Source of the DNA: Gammaproteobacteria bacterium
GTDB lineage: Bacteria; Pseudomonadota; Gammaproteobacteria; UBA12402
DNA: 8,508 nucleotides
Assembly (NCBI GenBank): GCA_028282395.1
Contig: JANQHY010000048.1
Span: forward strand, 1 to 8,508
Direction: 5' to 3'
The position numbers were made by a program, and so were the translations under genes. This document shows, piece by piece, positions 1-6,232 of the stretch. Numbering within the stretch: the first letter of the stretch is position 1; every line of letters starts with the position of its first letter. The notes below the pieces were generated by a model that searched no databases, had not been told where the DNA came from, and saw only the letters and a list, made by a program, of their open reading frames with translations.

Positions 1-73
1 GAGGAAATTGTAAAGTTCCCTTTAGGTCACAGGAAGCAGCGATAGAAATTCGGCGCTTTGGGCAAGGGCACCA
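1..73. other. Unassigned left edge, downstream of the DHA2 exporter
   Basis: No gene can be assigned. The plus strand is open from base 1 to a TAG at 43-45, giving a 14-residue tail that ends GHRKQR; this could be the end of a rightward gene or chance. A small AT-rich inverted repeat, TAAAG-ttcc-CTTTA at 11-24, lies downstream of the exporter on its strand. It has only a 5-bp stem and no following U tract, so it is a poor terminator candidate. A run of eight T on the plus strand at 76-83 is simply the AAA-rich lysine codons closing the exporter gene. Confidence 0.25.
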
Positions 74-1438
74 CTATTTTTTTCGTGCGCTCAACTGGAT
101 GGTGAGAGTGCACAGCCAAAATATAACTGAAACAATTAGTAAAGCCGCGCAGGCTAAATGCAAGCCATATAAAAAATTGTGTTGCTGTTTGCTATAGTCG
201 AATAGCGAAACATTCGCAGTTAGGGCAATCGTTCCGAGTAAGCTCATAACCGTTGCCAGTGCGCCAGAAATTAAGCCACTGTTTTCAGTATCGGTCATTT
301 TTGACAGTGCTAGCGGTAGGCCGATGCCATTGGCAATACCCCAGGCCGAGCCAAATAAGATAAATGCTGGAATAATTAACCATATTGGCCCATGGGCACC
401 AAACTGTGTGAACAGTGTCAGGCTGATAATGCTGCAGAGAAAAAGGGTGTGGATAATAATCGTAGGCGCTCTGCGTGATTTATCATAATAGTGGCCAGCA
501 ATGAGTGGTGCAATTACCGTCATCATGGTCAGAGGAAAAAGTAATAGGCCAGCATGGCCAGTAGTTAAGCCAAGAACCTGATGAAGATAGAGAGGCATGA
601 TAAACATAATTGGCCAGTTTAATGAGATGCCATCGAAGTAAGCGAGCATGCCTAACAAAAAACCGCTATTGAGAAAGAGTTGAATCGGGATCAGCGGTGC
701 TGCGGTACGGTATTCGATAATAATAAATAGAATTAATGCTATCAGTGAAATCAGAAAAGAGATAAGAATGATAGAAGATTGCCAACCATAATATCCTCCT
801 TGGGAGATGGCGAAGATTAATGGGCCTAAAAATAGAATTAAGGTTATCACCCCAGGCCAATCAATTGCTTCAGCATTCAGCTGCTTCGACTCTTCTACTG
901 CGGAGAGACAGATAACAAGGCTGACAAGCAGCATCGGGATATTAATAAAGAAAATCCAGCGCCAGTTTAAGAGCGTGATAAGCAACCCACCAAGTACTGG
1001 ACCAAATGCTAAACCAATACCAAAGATAGTGCTGTATAGACTTAATGCGCGCCCTTGAAGATTTTGTGGGAAGGCGACAGCAGTGAGAGCCATGCCACAG
1101 GGAAAAATTCCTGCTGCAAACAGTCCCTGTAATATGCGCATAGCAATAAGGAATAGTGGCGTTTGTGCCATACCAGCACCGAGTGATGTGAGACCGAAGC
1201 CGATGATATTAATATAGAGAACTTTCCTGCGCCCTTTAAGATCTCCCAACCTTCCCATGGTGACCATCATGGTGCTAAAAAGTAGGCCAAAGCCGGCCAT
1301 TATCCATTGAAGCTGAGAAATTGAAATATTAATATCGTGCTGGATGCTAGCTAATGAGGTATTAACAATAGTAAAATCTAATGCTGCAACAAGGCTGGCA
1401 ATGCCAGTACCAATTAATACTTTCCATGCTCTGTCCAT
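74..1438 (-). CDS. DHA2-family MFS multidrug exporter (EmrB/QacA-like)
   Basis: This is a proton-coupled exporter of the inner membrane, from the 14-helix drug:H+ antiporter group. At 454 aa it fits that group, which usually has 450-510 residues. Visible signatures are LDFTIVNTSLASI at residues 20-32 (helix 1 motif of DHA2 proteins), motif A GRLGDLKGRRKV at 62-73 between helices 2 and 3, motif B RILQGLFAAG at 101-110, motif C GIGLAFGPVLGG at 140-151, and WRWIFFINIP at 159-168. The ATG at 1436-1438 is supported by a strong GGGAGG Shine-Dalgarno six bases upstream. The protein ends in a basic SARKK tail. It lies 64 nt downstream of the thioesterase on the same strand, so it could be last in that operon or have its own promoter. 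No membrane-fusion partner (EmrA-like) is next to it, so single-component export into the periplasm is more likely. The substrate cannot be told from sequence. Confidence 0.93.
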   Translation of the reverse strand: MDRAWKVLIGTGIASLVAALDFTIVNTSLASIQHDINISISQLQWIMAGFGLLFSTMMVTMGRLGDLKGRRKVLYINIIGFGLTSLGAGMAQTPLFLIAMRILQGLFAAGIFPCGMALTAVAFPQNLQGRALSLYSTIFGIGLAFGPVLGGLLITLLNWRWIFFINIPMLLVSLVICLSAVEESKQLNAEAIDWPGVITLILFLGPLIFAISQGGYYGWQSSIILISFLISLIALILFIIIEYRTAAPLIPIQLFLNSGFLLGMLAYFDGISLNWPIMFIMPLYLHQVLGLTTGHAGLLLFPLTMMTVIAPLIAGHYYDKSRRAPTIIIHTLFLCSIISLTLFTQFGAHGPIWLIIPAFILFGSAWGIANGIGLPLALSKMTDTENSGLISGALATVMSLLGTIALTANVSLFDYSKQQHNFLYGLHLACAALLIVSVIFWLCTLTIQLSARKK

Positions 1439-1502
1439 ATTGATCCTCCCAGGTTAGCAGCTGTATTTAACTATTGCATGTGAAGGGGTTGGGTTTTTCA
1501 CT

Positions 1503-2009
1503 TTAGTCATGGTGTGTGGCTATCTCCGCATGTTTCTGCTCGTATTCCATACGCAGTTTACGACGCAGTTTTGCTGCCTCGAAACGCCGTTTCTCTTCTG
1601 ATGTATTCAGTGTAAGAGGGGGAATCGCTTTCGTTTTACCCTCTTCATCGAGTGCAACAAAAGTAAGAAAACAGGAGATAACATGGTGGACTTGGCCAGT
1701 TTTCAGGTCTTCTGCTTCGGCACGGATACCGATTTCCATTGAGGTATGGCCAACATAATTCACCGAAGCATAACAGGTTACCAGTTCACCCACATGCACC
1801 GGCTTTTTAAAGGTTAGCATATCAACCGAGAGCGTTGCTGAACGGCAGCGACAGTAACGTGTGGCACAGACATAGGCAACATAGTCAAGAAATTGCATCA
1901 GATGGCCGCCATGCACATTACCGGAAAAGTTTGCCATATCGGGGGACATAACCTTTGACATAACGACTGCGCGCTGTTGCTCATCTTGTCGATTATCAGT
2001 TGTTGACAT
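1503..2009 (-). CDS. Acyl-CoA thioesterase, hotdog fold (YciA/YkhA type)
   Basis: This cytoplasmic enzyme hydrolyses acyl-CoA thioesters to free acid and CoA. The 168-residue protein is a single hotdog domain. The family core ANFSGNVHGGHLMQFLD spans residues 26-42, with the usual Asn31, the Gly34-Gly35 pair and Asp42 at the catalytic position of this group. SVDMLTFKKPVHVGE (61-75) and ASVNYVGHTSMEIGIR (81-96) are also typical of YkhA/YciA-type thioesterases, which act as trimers or hexamers. The C-terminus (about 138-160) is a charged helix rich in Lys, Arg and Glu. The ATG has AGGAG seven bases upstream and starts 20 nt after the second permease, so co-transcription with the permeases is likely. 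No link between the substrates of these neighbours is apparent. Members of this family take many chain lengths, so the physiological acyl group is open. Confidence 0.93.
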   Translation of the reverse strand: MSTTDNRQDEQQRAVVMSKVMSPDMANFSGNVHGGHLMQFLDYVAYVCATRYCRCRSATLSVDMLTFKKPVHVGELVTCYASVNYVGHTSMEIGIRAEAEDLKTGQVHHVISCFLTFVALDEEGKTKAIPPLTLNTSEEKRRFEAAKLRRKLRMEYEQKHAEIATHHD

Positions 2010-2029
2010 CCACTTTCTCCTCTATTGAA

Positions 2030-3223
2030 TCAATTGGCGCTATGTACTCTTACCACAATTGCGGTTGCAACGAGAAGCACACCCAGGATTATCTCAATTA
2101 AGACCAGCGGTTGTCCACCCCATACACGGTAGCGGCCGTTGAGGTTCTTCTTATAACGACCTTGCCAGGCCATCATAGCTGGCATTAGCATCAGGAGAAT
2201 TAGACAGAAAATACCGGCGTAACTTAATGCAACAATGAAAGCGTGAGGATAAAAGAGTGTAATCATAAGTGGTGGTAAAAAAGTGGTGCCGTAGACTAAT
2301 GGCTTATGACGACGTTTTTTAATTCTCATACCATCAACAAGAAAATCGGATAACCCAATAGAGACGCCAAGAAAAGCGGTGAACATGCAGATACTAATAA
2401 AAAGGTGGCTGAATAGATAGATACTATGGCTATTAGCAATGGCGCTTAAAGCGGACATCAGTCCGCCAACAGCATTGCCACTTTTAACATTATGGGTCAG
2501 AACAGCAGCGTGGACGCTACCCTGGACAGCAGCATCCCATAGCAAGTAGCAGATTAGTGTGATGGTACTGCCGCTGATAACGGCGATGCGAATTTTTTTT
2601 GGATCGTAATCAAGGTAACGGCAGAAACTGGGAATACTGCCAGCAAAACCGAACGAAGTGATCATCACTGTCATCGCACCAAATAGATGAATCGCTTTAC
2701 CACCAGTGAGATTGGGTAGATGAACATGAGGGAATACTAATGCAATCAGGCCAATGTAGGCAACGAATTTGATACTCATTAAAAGGCGATTGAGTCGATC
2801 CATTGAGTGGATGCCATGCCAGACAACGCCACCAAGGAGTGCAGTAAAAATTAGTGCGCCAAGCCAGGCTGGACAATTAACGTGTAACGGCTTTGCCAGT
2901 GCCTGGACGACGCCGCTGCCACCAGCGATATAGGCCGATAGTAACGAATAGAACAGGGCAAGATAGATAATCCAGGCAACAATTTGTCCTGAGCGTCCGA
3001 GCGTTTTTTGTGCCATAGAGATAATATTATTATCACGCGGTAACGCCAAATTCACTTCTGCCATCAATAGCGCACCGAGTGTCATGACTATCCAGGCAAA
3101 AATAAGAAACAGACTGGCTTTGATAAAGCCGCTCGATGCTGTAACGGATGGTAAGGCTAACATGCCACCCCCGAGTGAGGTGCCGATGACGAGTAGCGTG
3201 GTGCCGAGAGTTTTATTTTTCAT
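2030..3223 (-). CDS. TyrP-like aromatic amino acid permease (second of a tandem pair)
   Basis: This inner-membrane importer belongs to the hydroxy/aromatic amino acid permease family (TyrP, Mtr, TnaB), which brings in tyrosine or tryptophan with protons. It has 397 aa, against about 403 in E. coli TyrP, and its ends and spacing match. The N-terminus MKNKTLG resembles TyrP, followed by GTSLGGGMLALP at 14-25, the family signature in helix 1. Further conserved blocks are EVNLALP (56-62), AYIAGGSG (97-104), TSFGFAGSIPS (189-199), FLGVSIGLSDFL (284-295), TFLPP (314-318) and YRVWGGQP (365-372). About 11 hydrophobic segments are expected. It starts 3 nt after the stop of the first permease, and its GGAG lies within the last codons of that gene, so translation is probably coupled. 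Tyrosine is a reasonable guess as substrate because this copy keeps more of the TyrP pattern than its neighbour. Confidence 0.92.
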   Translation of the reverse strand: MKNKTLGTTLLVIGTSLGGGMLALPSVTASSGFIKASLFLIFAWIVMTLGALLMAEVNLALPRDNNIISMAQKTLGRSGQIVAWIIYLALFYSLLSAYIAGGSGVVQALAKPLHVNCPAWLGALIFTALLGGVVWHGIHSMDRLNRLLMSIKFVAYIGLIALVFPHVHLPNLTGGKAIHLFGAMTVMITSFGFAGSIPSFCRYLDYDPKKIRIAVISGSTITLICYLLWDAAVQGSVHAAVLTHNVKSGNAVGGLMSALSAIANSHSIYLFSHLFISICMFTAFLGVSIGLSDFLVDGMRIKKRRHKPLVYGTTFLPPLMITLFYPHAFIVALSYAGIFCLILLMLMPAMMAWQGRYKKNLNGRYRVWGGQPLVLIEIILGVLLVATAIVVRVHSAN

Positions 3224-3226
3224 AGG

Positions 3227-4405
3227 TTAACGCTCCACAATTGCAATCACGAGTAAAATTATCGATAGCACAAACATTACCAATAGAAGTGGTTTGCCGC
3301 CCCAAACTCGATAGGGTGTGGCACGATTGCTATGATAGCGGTTTGACCATGCCATCAAGACCGGCAACAGCATGAGAATAATTACACAATTAATACCAGC
3401 ATATTTAATACCAGCTATAAATGCTTGTGGATAGAATAAAATAATCGCTAGTGCTGGTAAAAAAGTCAGTGCATGAATAAACAGGTTGCGCCAACCAACC
3501 TTTTTCATCTGTAAGCCGTCAGAAAGAAAGTCAGTTAATGATAACGACACGCCGAGGAATGAGGTGAGAAGGCAGACGGATGTGAAGATATGGATGACGG
3601 GCGCCAACCATTGATGGCGGCTATAGTAACTGAGACGTTGGGTTAATTGACTGACAACGTCGCTGCCGTGTGCAATGGCGACTAATTCCTGTTTGGGAAT
3701 AGAGCCCTGAACCATATAATCCCAGGCAATATAGCAGATCAGTGGAATCGTACTGCCAATCAAGATGGCCAAACGCAATTGGCGAATATCATTTTTCAGA
3801 TAGACGCGTAAACTGGGCACAATAATCGCGTAGCCGAATGAGGTGGCGACCACCATCACCGCTGGTAAAAGTTGTGGGAAGGTGCCAGTTGCTAAATTTG
3901 AGAGCTTTATTGCCGGCATGATAAACAGTAGCATGGCGATAAAAGTTACCACTTTCAGGACAATCAATAGGCGGTTGACATAGTCGACGCTGCGGATGCC
4001 ACAGTAGACAATCGTGGCGAAAATCGCAATAAACAGAATTGAGTCAAGATAGCGCTTGGTCGATAGATGTGCTGCGGCTAGCAGACTGTGGAATATATCG
4101 CTACCGCCTGCAGTGTATGCACAGAGTAGGCAATATAACAGTAGCAGATAGCCAAGCCAGCAGATAATAGCACCAATAGGGCCGAGCGTCTGTTTAGCCA
4201 TGGAGACTAAATTGCTTTGTGGCGGTAGTGAGAGATTCACTTCAAGGATGAGAAAAGCGGCACTGGTCATGATTGACCAGATGACAACGAGCAGCAAAGA
4301 GGATTTGCCAAATCCGCCCATGGCTGTTGAGACTGGCAAGGCTAACATACCGCCGCCGATAGAGACGCCGACAATCATTAAGATACTGCCAATTAACCGC
4401 GTCAT
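3227..4405 (-). CDS. TyrP-like aromatic amino acid permease (first of a tandem pair)
   Basis: This is a paralogue of the next gene and from the same TyrP/Mtr/TnaB permease family. The start chosen is the ATG at 4403-4405, giving 392 aa; GGGAG lies five bases before it. A TTG eight codons further upstream has no comparable ribosome site and would begin in the hairpin region. Family blocks are VGVSIGGGMLALP (12-24), EVNLSLP, YTAGGSD, SFGYAIIVPS, SFLGVSLSLTDFL, YPQAF and YRVWGGKP near the end. Where its sister and E. coli TyrP have SFGFxGSxPS, this copy reads SFGYAIIVPS, so pore-lining residues differ and the two may import different amino acids. Only 3 nt separate it from the second permease, which points to duplication followed by divergence. 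It lies 60 nt downstream of sdhB, separated by two hairpins. Confidence 0.91.
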   Translation of the reverse strand: MTRLIGSILMIVGVSIGGGMLALPVSTAMGGFGKSSLLLVVIWSIMTSAAFLILEVNLSLPPQSNLVSMAKQTLGPIGAIICWLGYLLLLYCLLCAYTAGGSDIFHSLLAAAHLSTKRYLDSILFIAIFATIVYCGIRSVDYVNRLLIVLKVVTFIAMLLFIMPAIKLSNLATGTFPQLLPAVMVVATSFGYAIIVPSLRVYLKNDIRQLRLAILIGSTIPLICYIAWDYMVQGSIPKQELVAIAHGSDVVSQLTQRLSYYSRHQWLAPVIHIFTSVCLLTSFLGVSLSLTDFLSDGLQMKKVGWRNLFIHALTFLPALAIILFYPQAFIAGIKYAGINCVIILMLLPVLMAWSNRYHSNRATPYRVWGGKPLLLVMFVLSIILLVIAIVER

Positions 4406-4421
4406 AGCTACTCCCAGGTTA

Positions 4422-4476
4422 AGTGGCAATACCCAATGCCACTACTGTCTATTGACCGTGGCACACTATGTGCCAC
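4422..4476. repeat. Two hairpins sharing a GTGGCA/TGCCAC arm between sdhB and the permease pair
   Basis: Two perfect inverted repeats lie close together. The first in transcription order (minus strand) is GTGGCACA-TAG-TGTGCCAC at 4458-4476, an 8-bp stem whose three-base loop is exactly the TAG stop codon of sdhB (4466-4468). The second is AGTGGCA at 4422-4428 paired with TGCCACT at 4437-4443, a 7-bp stem with an 8-base loop, ending just before the Shine-Dalgarno of the first permease. The shared hexamer therefore occurs four times in 55 bases in alternating orientation. No U tract follows, so a classical intrinsic terminator is not supported. An mRNA-stabilising or processing element, a protein-binding site, or a REP-like dispersed repeat are the alternatives. 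Confidence 0.6.
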
Positions 4477-5212
4477 TGACGGATATCCCTCCTTCTTGGA
4501 CATTAGCTTGCAGCATTTTTGAACGAATATGGCCAATTGCCCGAGTTGGGTTGAGCCCTTTGGGACAAACGGAAACACAGTTCATGATGCCGCGACAACG
4601 GAATAGGCTAAAAGGGTCACTGAGGCGTTCGAGGCGCTCTGCTGTTGCAGTATCGCGCGAGTCAGCAATAAAACGGTAAGCTTGTAGCAGCCCTGCTGGA
4701 CCGACAAATTTATCTGGGTTCCACCAGAATGATGGACAAGCTGTTGAGCAGCAGGCACAGAGAATGCACTCATAGAGGCCATCGAGTTTCGCGCGCTCTT
4801 CTGGCGATTGCAGGCGCTCTTGCGCTGGTTCTGCTTCGTCATTTTGCAGATAGGGCTCAATACTTTCATACTGCTTGTAGAAAACTGACATATCCACAGC
4901 AAGGTCACGAATGACAGGCAGGCCAGGCAGTGGACGAATAATAATGGGGCCTTTGAGTGAGCGAATGGGTGTGATGCAGGCTAGGCGGTTAACACCGTTA
5001 ATATTCATGCCATCAGAGCCGCATACCCCTTCACGGCAGGAGCAGCGAAAAGAGAGGCTGCTATCCATCTCTTTGATAGCAAACAGGGCATCGAGTACCA
5101 TGATACAGCGCTGTTTTTCAATATCTACTTCATACTCCTGCATAGTAGGTTTACTATCTTTGTCAGGGTTGTAGCGATAGACCTGAAATTTGACGACATT
5201 ATTAGCGTTCAT
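4466..5212 (-). CDS. sdhB: Succinate dehydrogenase iron-sulfur subunit SdhB
   Basis: This is the electron-transfer subunit of respiratory complex II. It carries electrons from the SdhA flavin to quinone at the cytoplasmic face of the inner membrane, as part of the TCA cycle. It has 248 aa, against 238 in E. coli. All three clusters are visible. The [2Fe-2S] ligands are Cys59, Cys64, Asp67 and Cys79 ([11 protein letters not shown]), four residues later than in E. coli and with the same Asp variant. The [4Fe-4S] ligands are Cys149, Cys152, Cys155 and Cys216 ([12 protein letters not shown]). The [3Fe-4S] ligands are Cys159, Cys206 and Cys212 (RCRGIMNC). The C-terminus is about ten residues longer than in E. 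coli. The ATG has AGGAG four bases upstream. sdhA normally abuts sdhB upstream, but here there is a 427-nt gap followed by an unrelated divergent gene. SdhA, SdhC and SdhD must be encoded elsewhere or be missing. Confidence 0.97.
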   Translation of the reverse strand: MNANNVVKFQVYRYNPDKDSKPTMQEYEVDIEKQRCIMVLDALFAIKEMDSSLSFRCSCREGVCGSDGMNINGVNRLACITPIRSLKGPIIIRPLPGLPVIRDLAVDMSVFYKQYESIEPYLQNDEAEPAQERLQSPEERAKLDGLYECILCACCSTACPSFWWNPDKFVGPAGLLQAYRFIADSRDTATAERLERLSDPFSLFRCRGIMNCVSVCPKGLNPTRAIGHIRSKMLQANVQEGGISVSGT

Positions 5213-5400
5213 TTCTCTCCTCTCTAGTAGTTACCGATTTTGCTCTCTCCACAATATCAGTGGCCTGTTTAGTCAGAACTTTACGCCAATTAGCTAATTT
5301 AATCAAGTCTGAGCGTGCTTTAGACAAGTGAACGAGGCAAATGCTGTGGCTAATATTTGGACTTGGCTATTCAGCCTATATCTGCTGCCAGTTTACAAAG

Positions 5401-5433
5401 TTATCAACAGGTGTATCCACAATTTCTGTGGAT
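5401..5433. promoter_or_regulatory. DnaA-box-like cluster with a perfect inverted repeat
   Basis: TTATCAACA at 5401-5409 and GTATCCACA at 5413-5421 each differ by one base from the DnaA box TTATCCACA and lie head to tail. TGTGGATGG at 5427-5435 is a weaker opposite-strand match with two mismatches. The last two overlap a perfect inverted repeat, ATCCACA-atttc-TGTGGAT, at 5415-5433. A hairpin or an operator for another dimeric protein would look the same. Replication-origin marker genes (dnaA, mnmG/gidA, parAB) are not in the window, so DnaA-controlled transcription is at least as likely as an origin. Confidence 0.4.
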
Positions 5434-5563
5434 GGCTCACTGCCGTGGAATCACCTTAAAGGGGCGTTGTTAGAAAACCATTTCTGTGGGAGAGGGTAAG
5501 ATCAAATAAAGCCGCTTAAGCCAGTTTGAGATGATTTCAAGGGTGATTTTTGAATGCGCTAAT

Positions 5564-5593
5564 TTGACTTGTTGCCCTAATGTAAGTTATAAT
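5564..5593 (+). promoter_or_regulatory. Sigma-70 promoter for the unknown gene at 5640
   Basis: The -35 box TTGACT (5564-5569) matches five of six consensus bases, and the -10 box TATAAT (5588-5593) matches all six, with an 18-base spacer. Transcription would begin near 5600, leaving a leader of about 40 nt before the ATG at 5640. This is the best promoter match I found in the window and supports the reality of the downstream gene. Confidence 0.75.
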
Positions 5594-5634
5594 ATATAAG
5601 ATTGTAGTATAAAAAATATTCCAGTTTTAGGGCA
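5573..5634. repeat. 8-bp inverted repeat bracketing the -10 box of the unknown gene
   Basis: TGCCCTAA at 5573-5580 lies in the spacer between the -35 and -10 boxes. Its exact reverse complement TTAGGGCA at 5627-5634 runs into the AGG that precedes the ATG. The 46-base separation and placement over the promoter and the ribosome site fit paired operator half-sites for a repressor, but two 8-mers can also match by chance. Because transcription starts near 5600, only the second arm would be in the RNA, so an RNA hairpin is not the explanation. Confidence 0.35.
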
Positions 5635-5639
5635 GGTAA

Positions 5640-6191
5640 ATGTATACAAAGCGCAGAAAAGAAAGTGAAAACTTTCAGACACCTATGTCGCCATCAGATA
5701 GGCTTTATGACGATGGTGATTATAATCCTACTATTGATCATCATTCTAAGCAAGATCCTAAGATCACTAATAAAATAGCGACGCGCAATAACAAATATAT
5801 TGAAATTGAAGCTATTCTTAACTCGGATTATACCTTGGATGATGTGGAATCTGCGTTAACAGATTTTGCAACTAGCAATAATCTGAAGCTTGGTAAGGAC
5901 TATAGCTTTGAGCTTTTGAGTGATAATTGTTTAAAAATTGAGTTTAACAACCCCGTAGATGCTTATAACTTTCTTAAACAAGTAAGCGAAAGCGGTATGG
6001 TCAATGTGAAGAAAGAAGATTTGGAACTTCTCGAGCAAGAAGCTAAAAACTTTAGTCGCGGAGCACATCAATTATCGCCTAATGTATCGGCTGCCAAGTT
6101 AGCTCAAAGTTATGCTGTTAATCAACATACGCAGAATACACCAGAAGTAGATAATGATAATGTGTATTCAAACAACTCTCTGGATTTATAA
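5640..6191 (+). CDS. Hypothetical soluble protein with polar tails, function unknown
   Basis: I do not recognise this 183-residue protein. It has no signal peptide, no membrane segment and no enzyme motif. The first 50 residues are polar and basic to mixed (MYTKRRKESE...), probably disordered. Residues about 52-118 look folded, with a strand (YIEIEAIL), a helix (TLDDVESALTDFATSN), two strands (DYSFELL, CLKIEFN) and a helix (PVDAYNFLKQVSESG). That beta-alpha-beta-beta-alpha order recalls small ferredoxin-like or RRM/ACT-type folds. Residues 123-160 are helical and charged, and the tail after 160 is rich in Asn and Asp, ending NNSLDL. The region reads as more AT-rich than the sdhB block. It has a near-consensus promoter; its ribosome site (AGG three bases before the ATG, within TAGGGCAGG) is weak. 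A Dot/Icm-type effector is conceivable if the host is Legionellales, but nothing here proves it. Confidence 0.72.
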   Translation: MYTKRRKESENFQTPMSPSDRLYDDGDYNPTIDHHSKQDPKITNKIATRNNKYIEIEAILNSDYTLDDVESALTDFATSNNLKLGKDYSFELLSDNCLKIEFNNPVDAYNFLKQVSESGMVNVKKEDLELLEQEAKNFSRGAHQLSPNVSAAKLAQSYAVNQHTQNTPEVDNDNVYSNNSLDL

Positions 6192-6232
6192 AGCTCTCTG
6201 AACCAACTATTCTAAAATACTTGCTATAGGCT

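Larger units (their letters stand above)
5213..5639. other. Intergenic region between divergent sdhB and the unknown gene
   Basis: This 427-nt gap should hold promoters for both flanking genes. For the rightward gene a clear sigma-70 promoter is present; for sdhB I see no convincing -35/-10 pair. Other contents are a perfect 12-bp palindrome AATTAGCTAATT at 5288-5299 and a DnaA-box-like cluster at 5401-5433. On the minus strand a stop-free stretch (5202-5366) overlaps the sdhB start in another frame. From a TTG at 5325-5327 it would give 41 residues, but it has no ATG and no ribosome site, so I do not call it a gene. No tRNA, riboswitch or sdhA remnant is recognisable. Confidence 0.6.

Noticed and set aside
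1..45. C-terminal tail of a rightward gene entering from the left edge
   Set aside because: Fourteen open codons are too few to support a gene, and no family signature is visible.
4406..4429. TTG start that would lengthen the first permease by eight residues
   Set aside because: It would place the GGGAG ribosome site inside the coding region and begin within hairpin 4422-4443; the ATG at 4405 aligns better with its family.
4200..4679. Rightward open frame of 159 codons across the start of the first permease and the end of sdhB
   Set aside because: It lies antisense to two well-supported genes and has no family motif; it is a shadow frame.
6192..6232. Possible bidirectional terminator between the convergent unknown gene and hydrolase
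   Set aside because: Only a 5-bp AAAGC/GCTTT pairing with a long loop is visible and no U tract follows.
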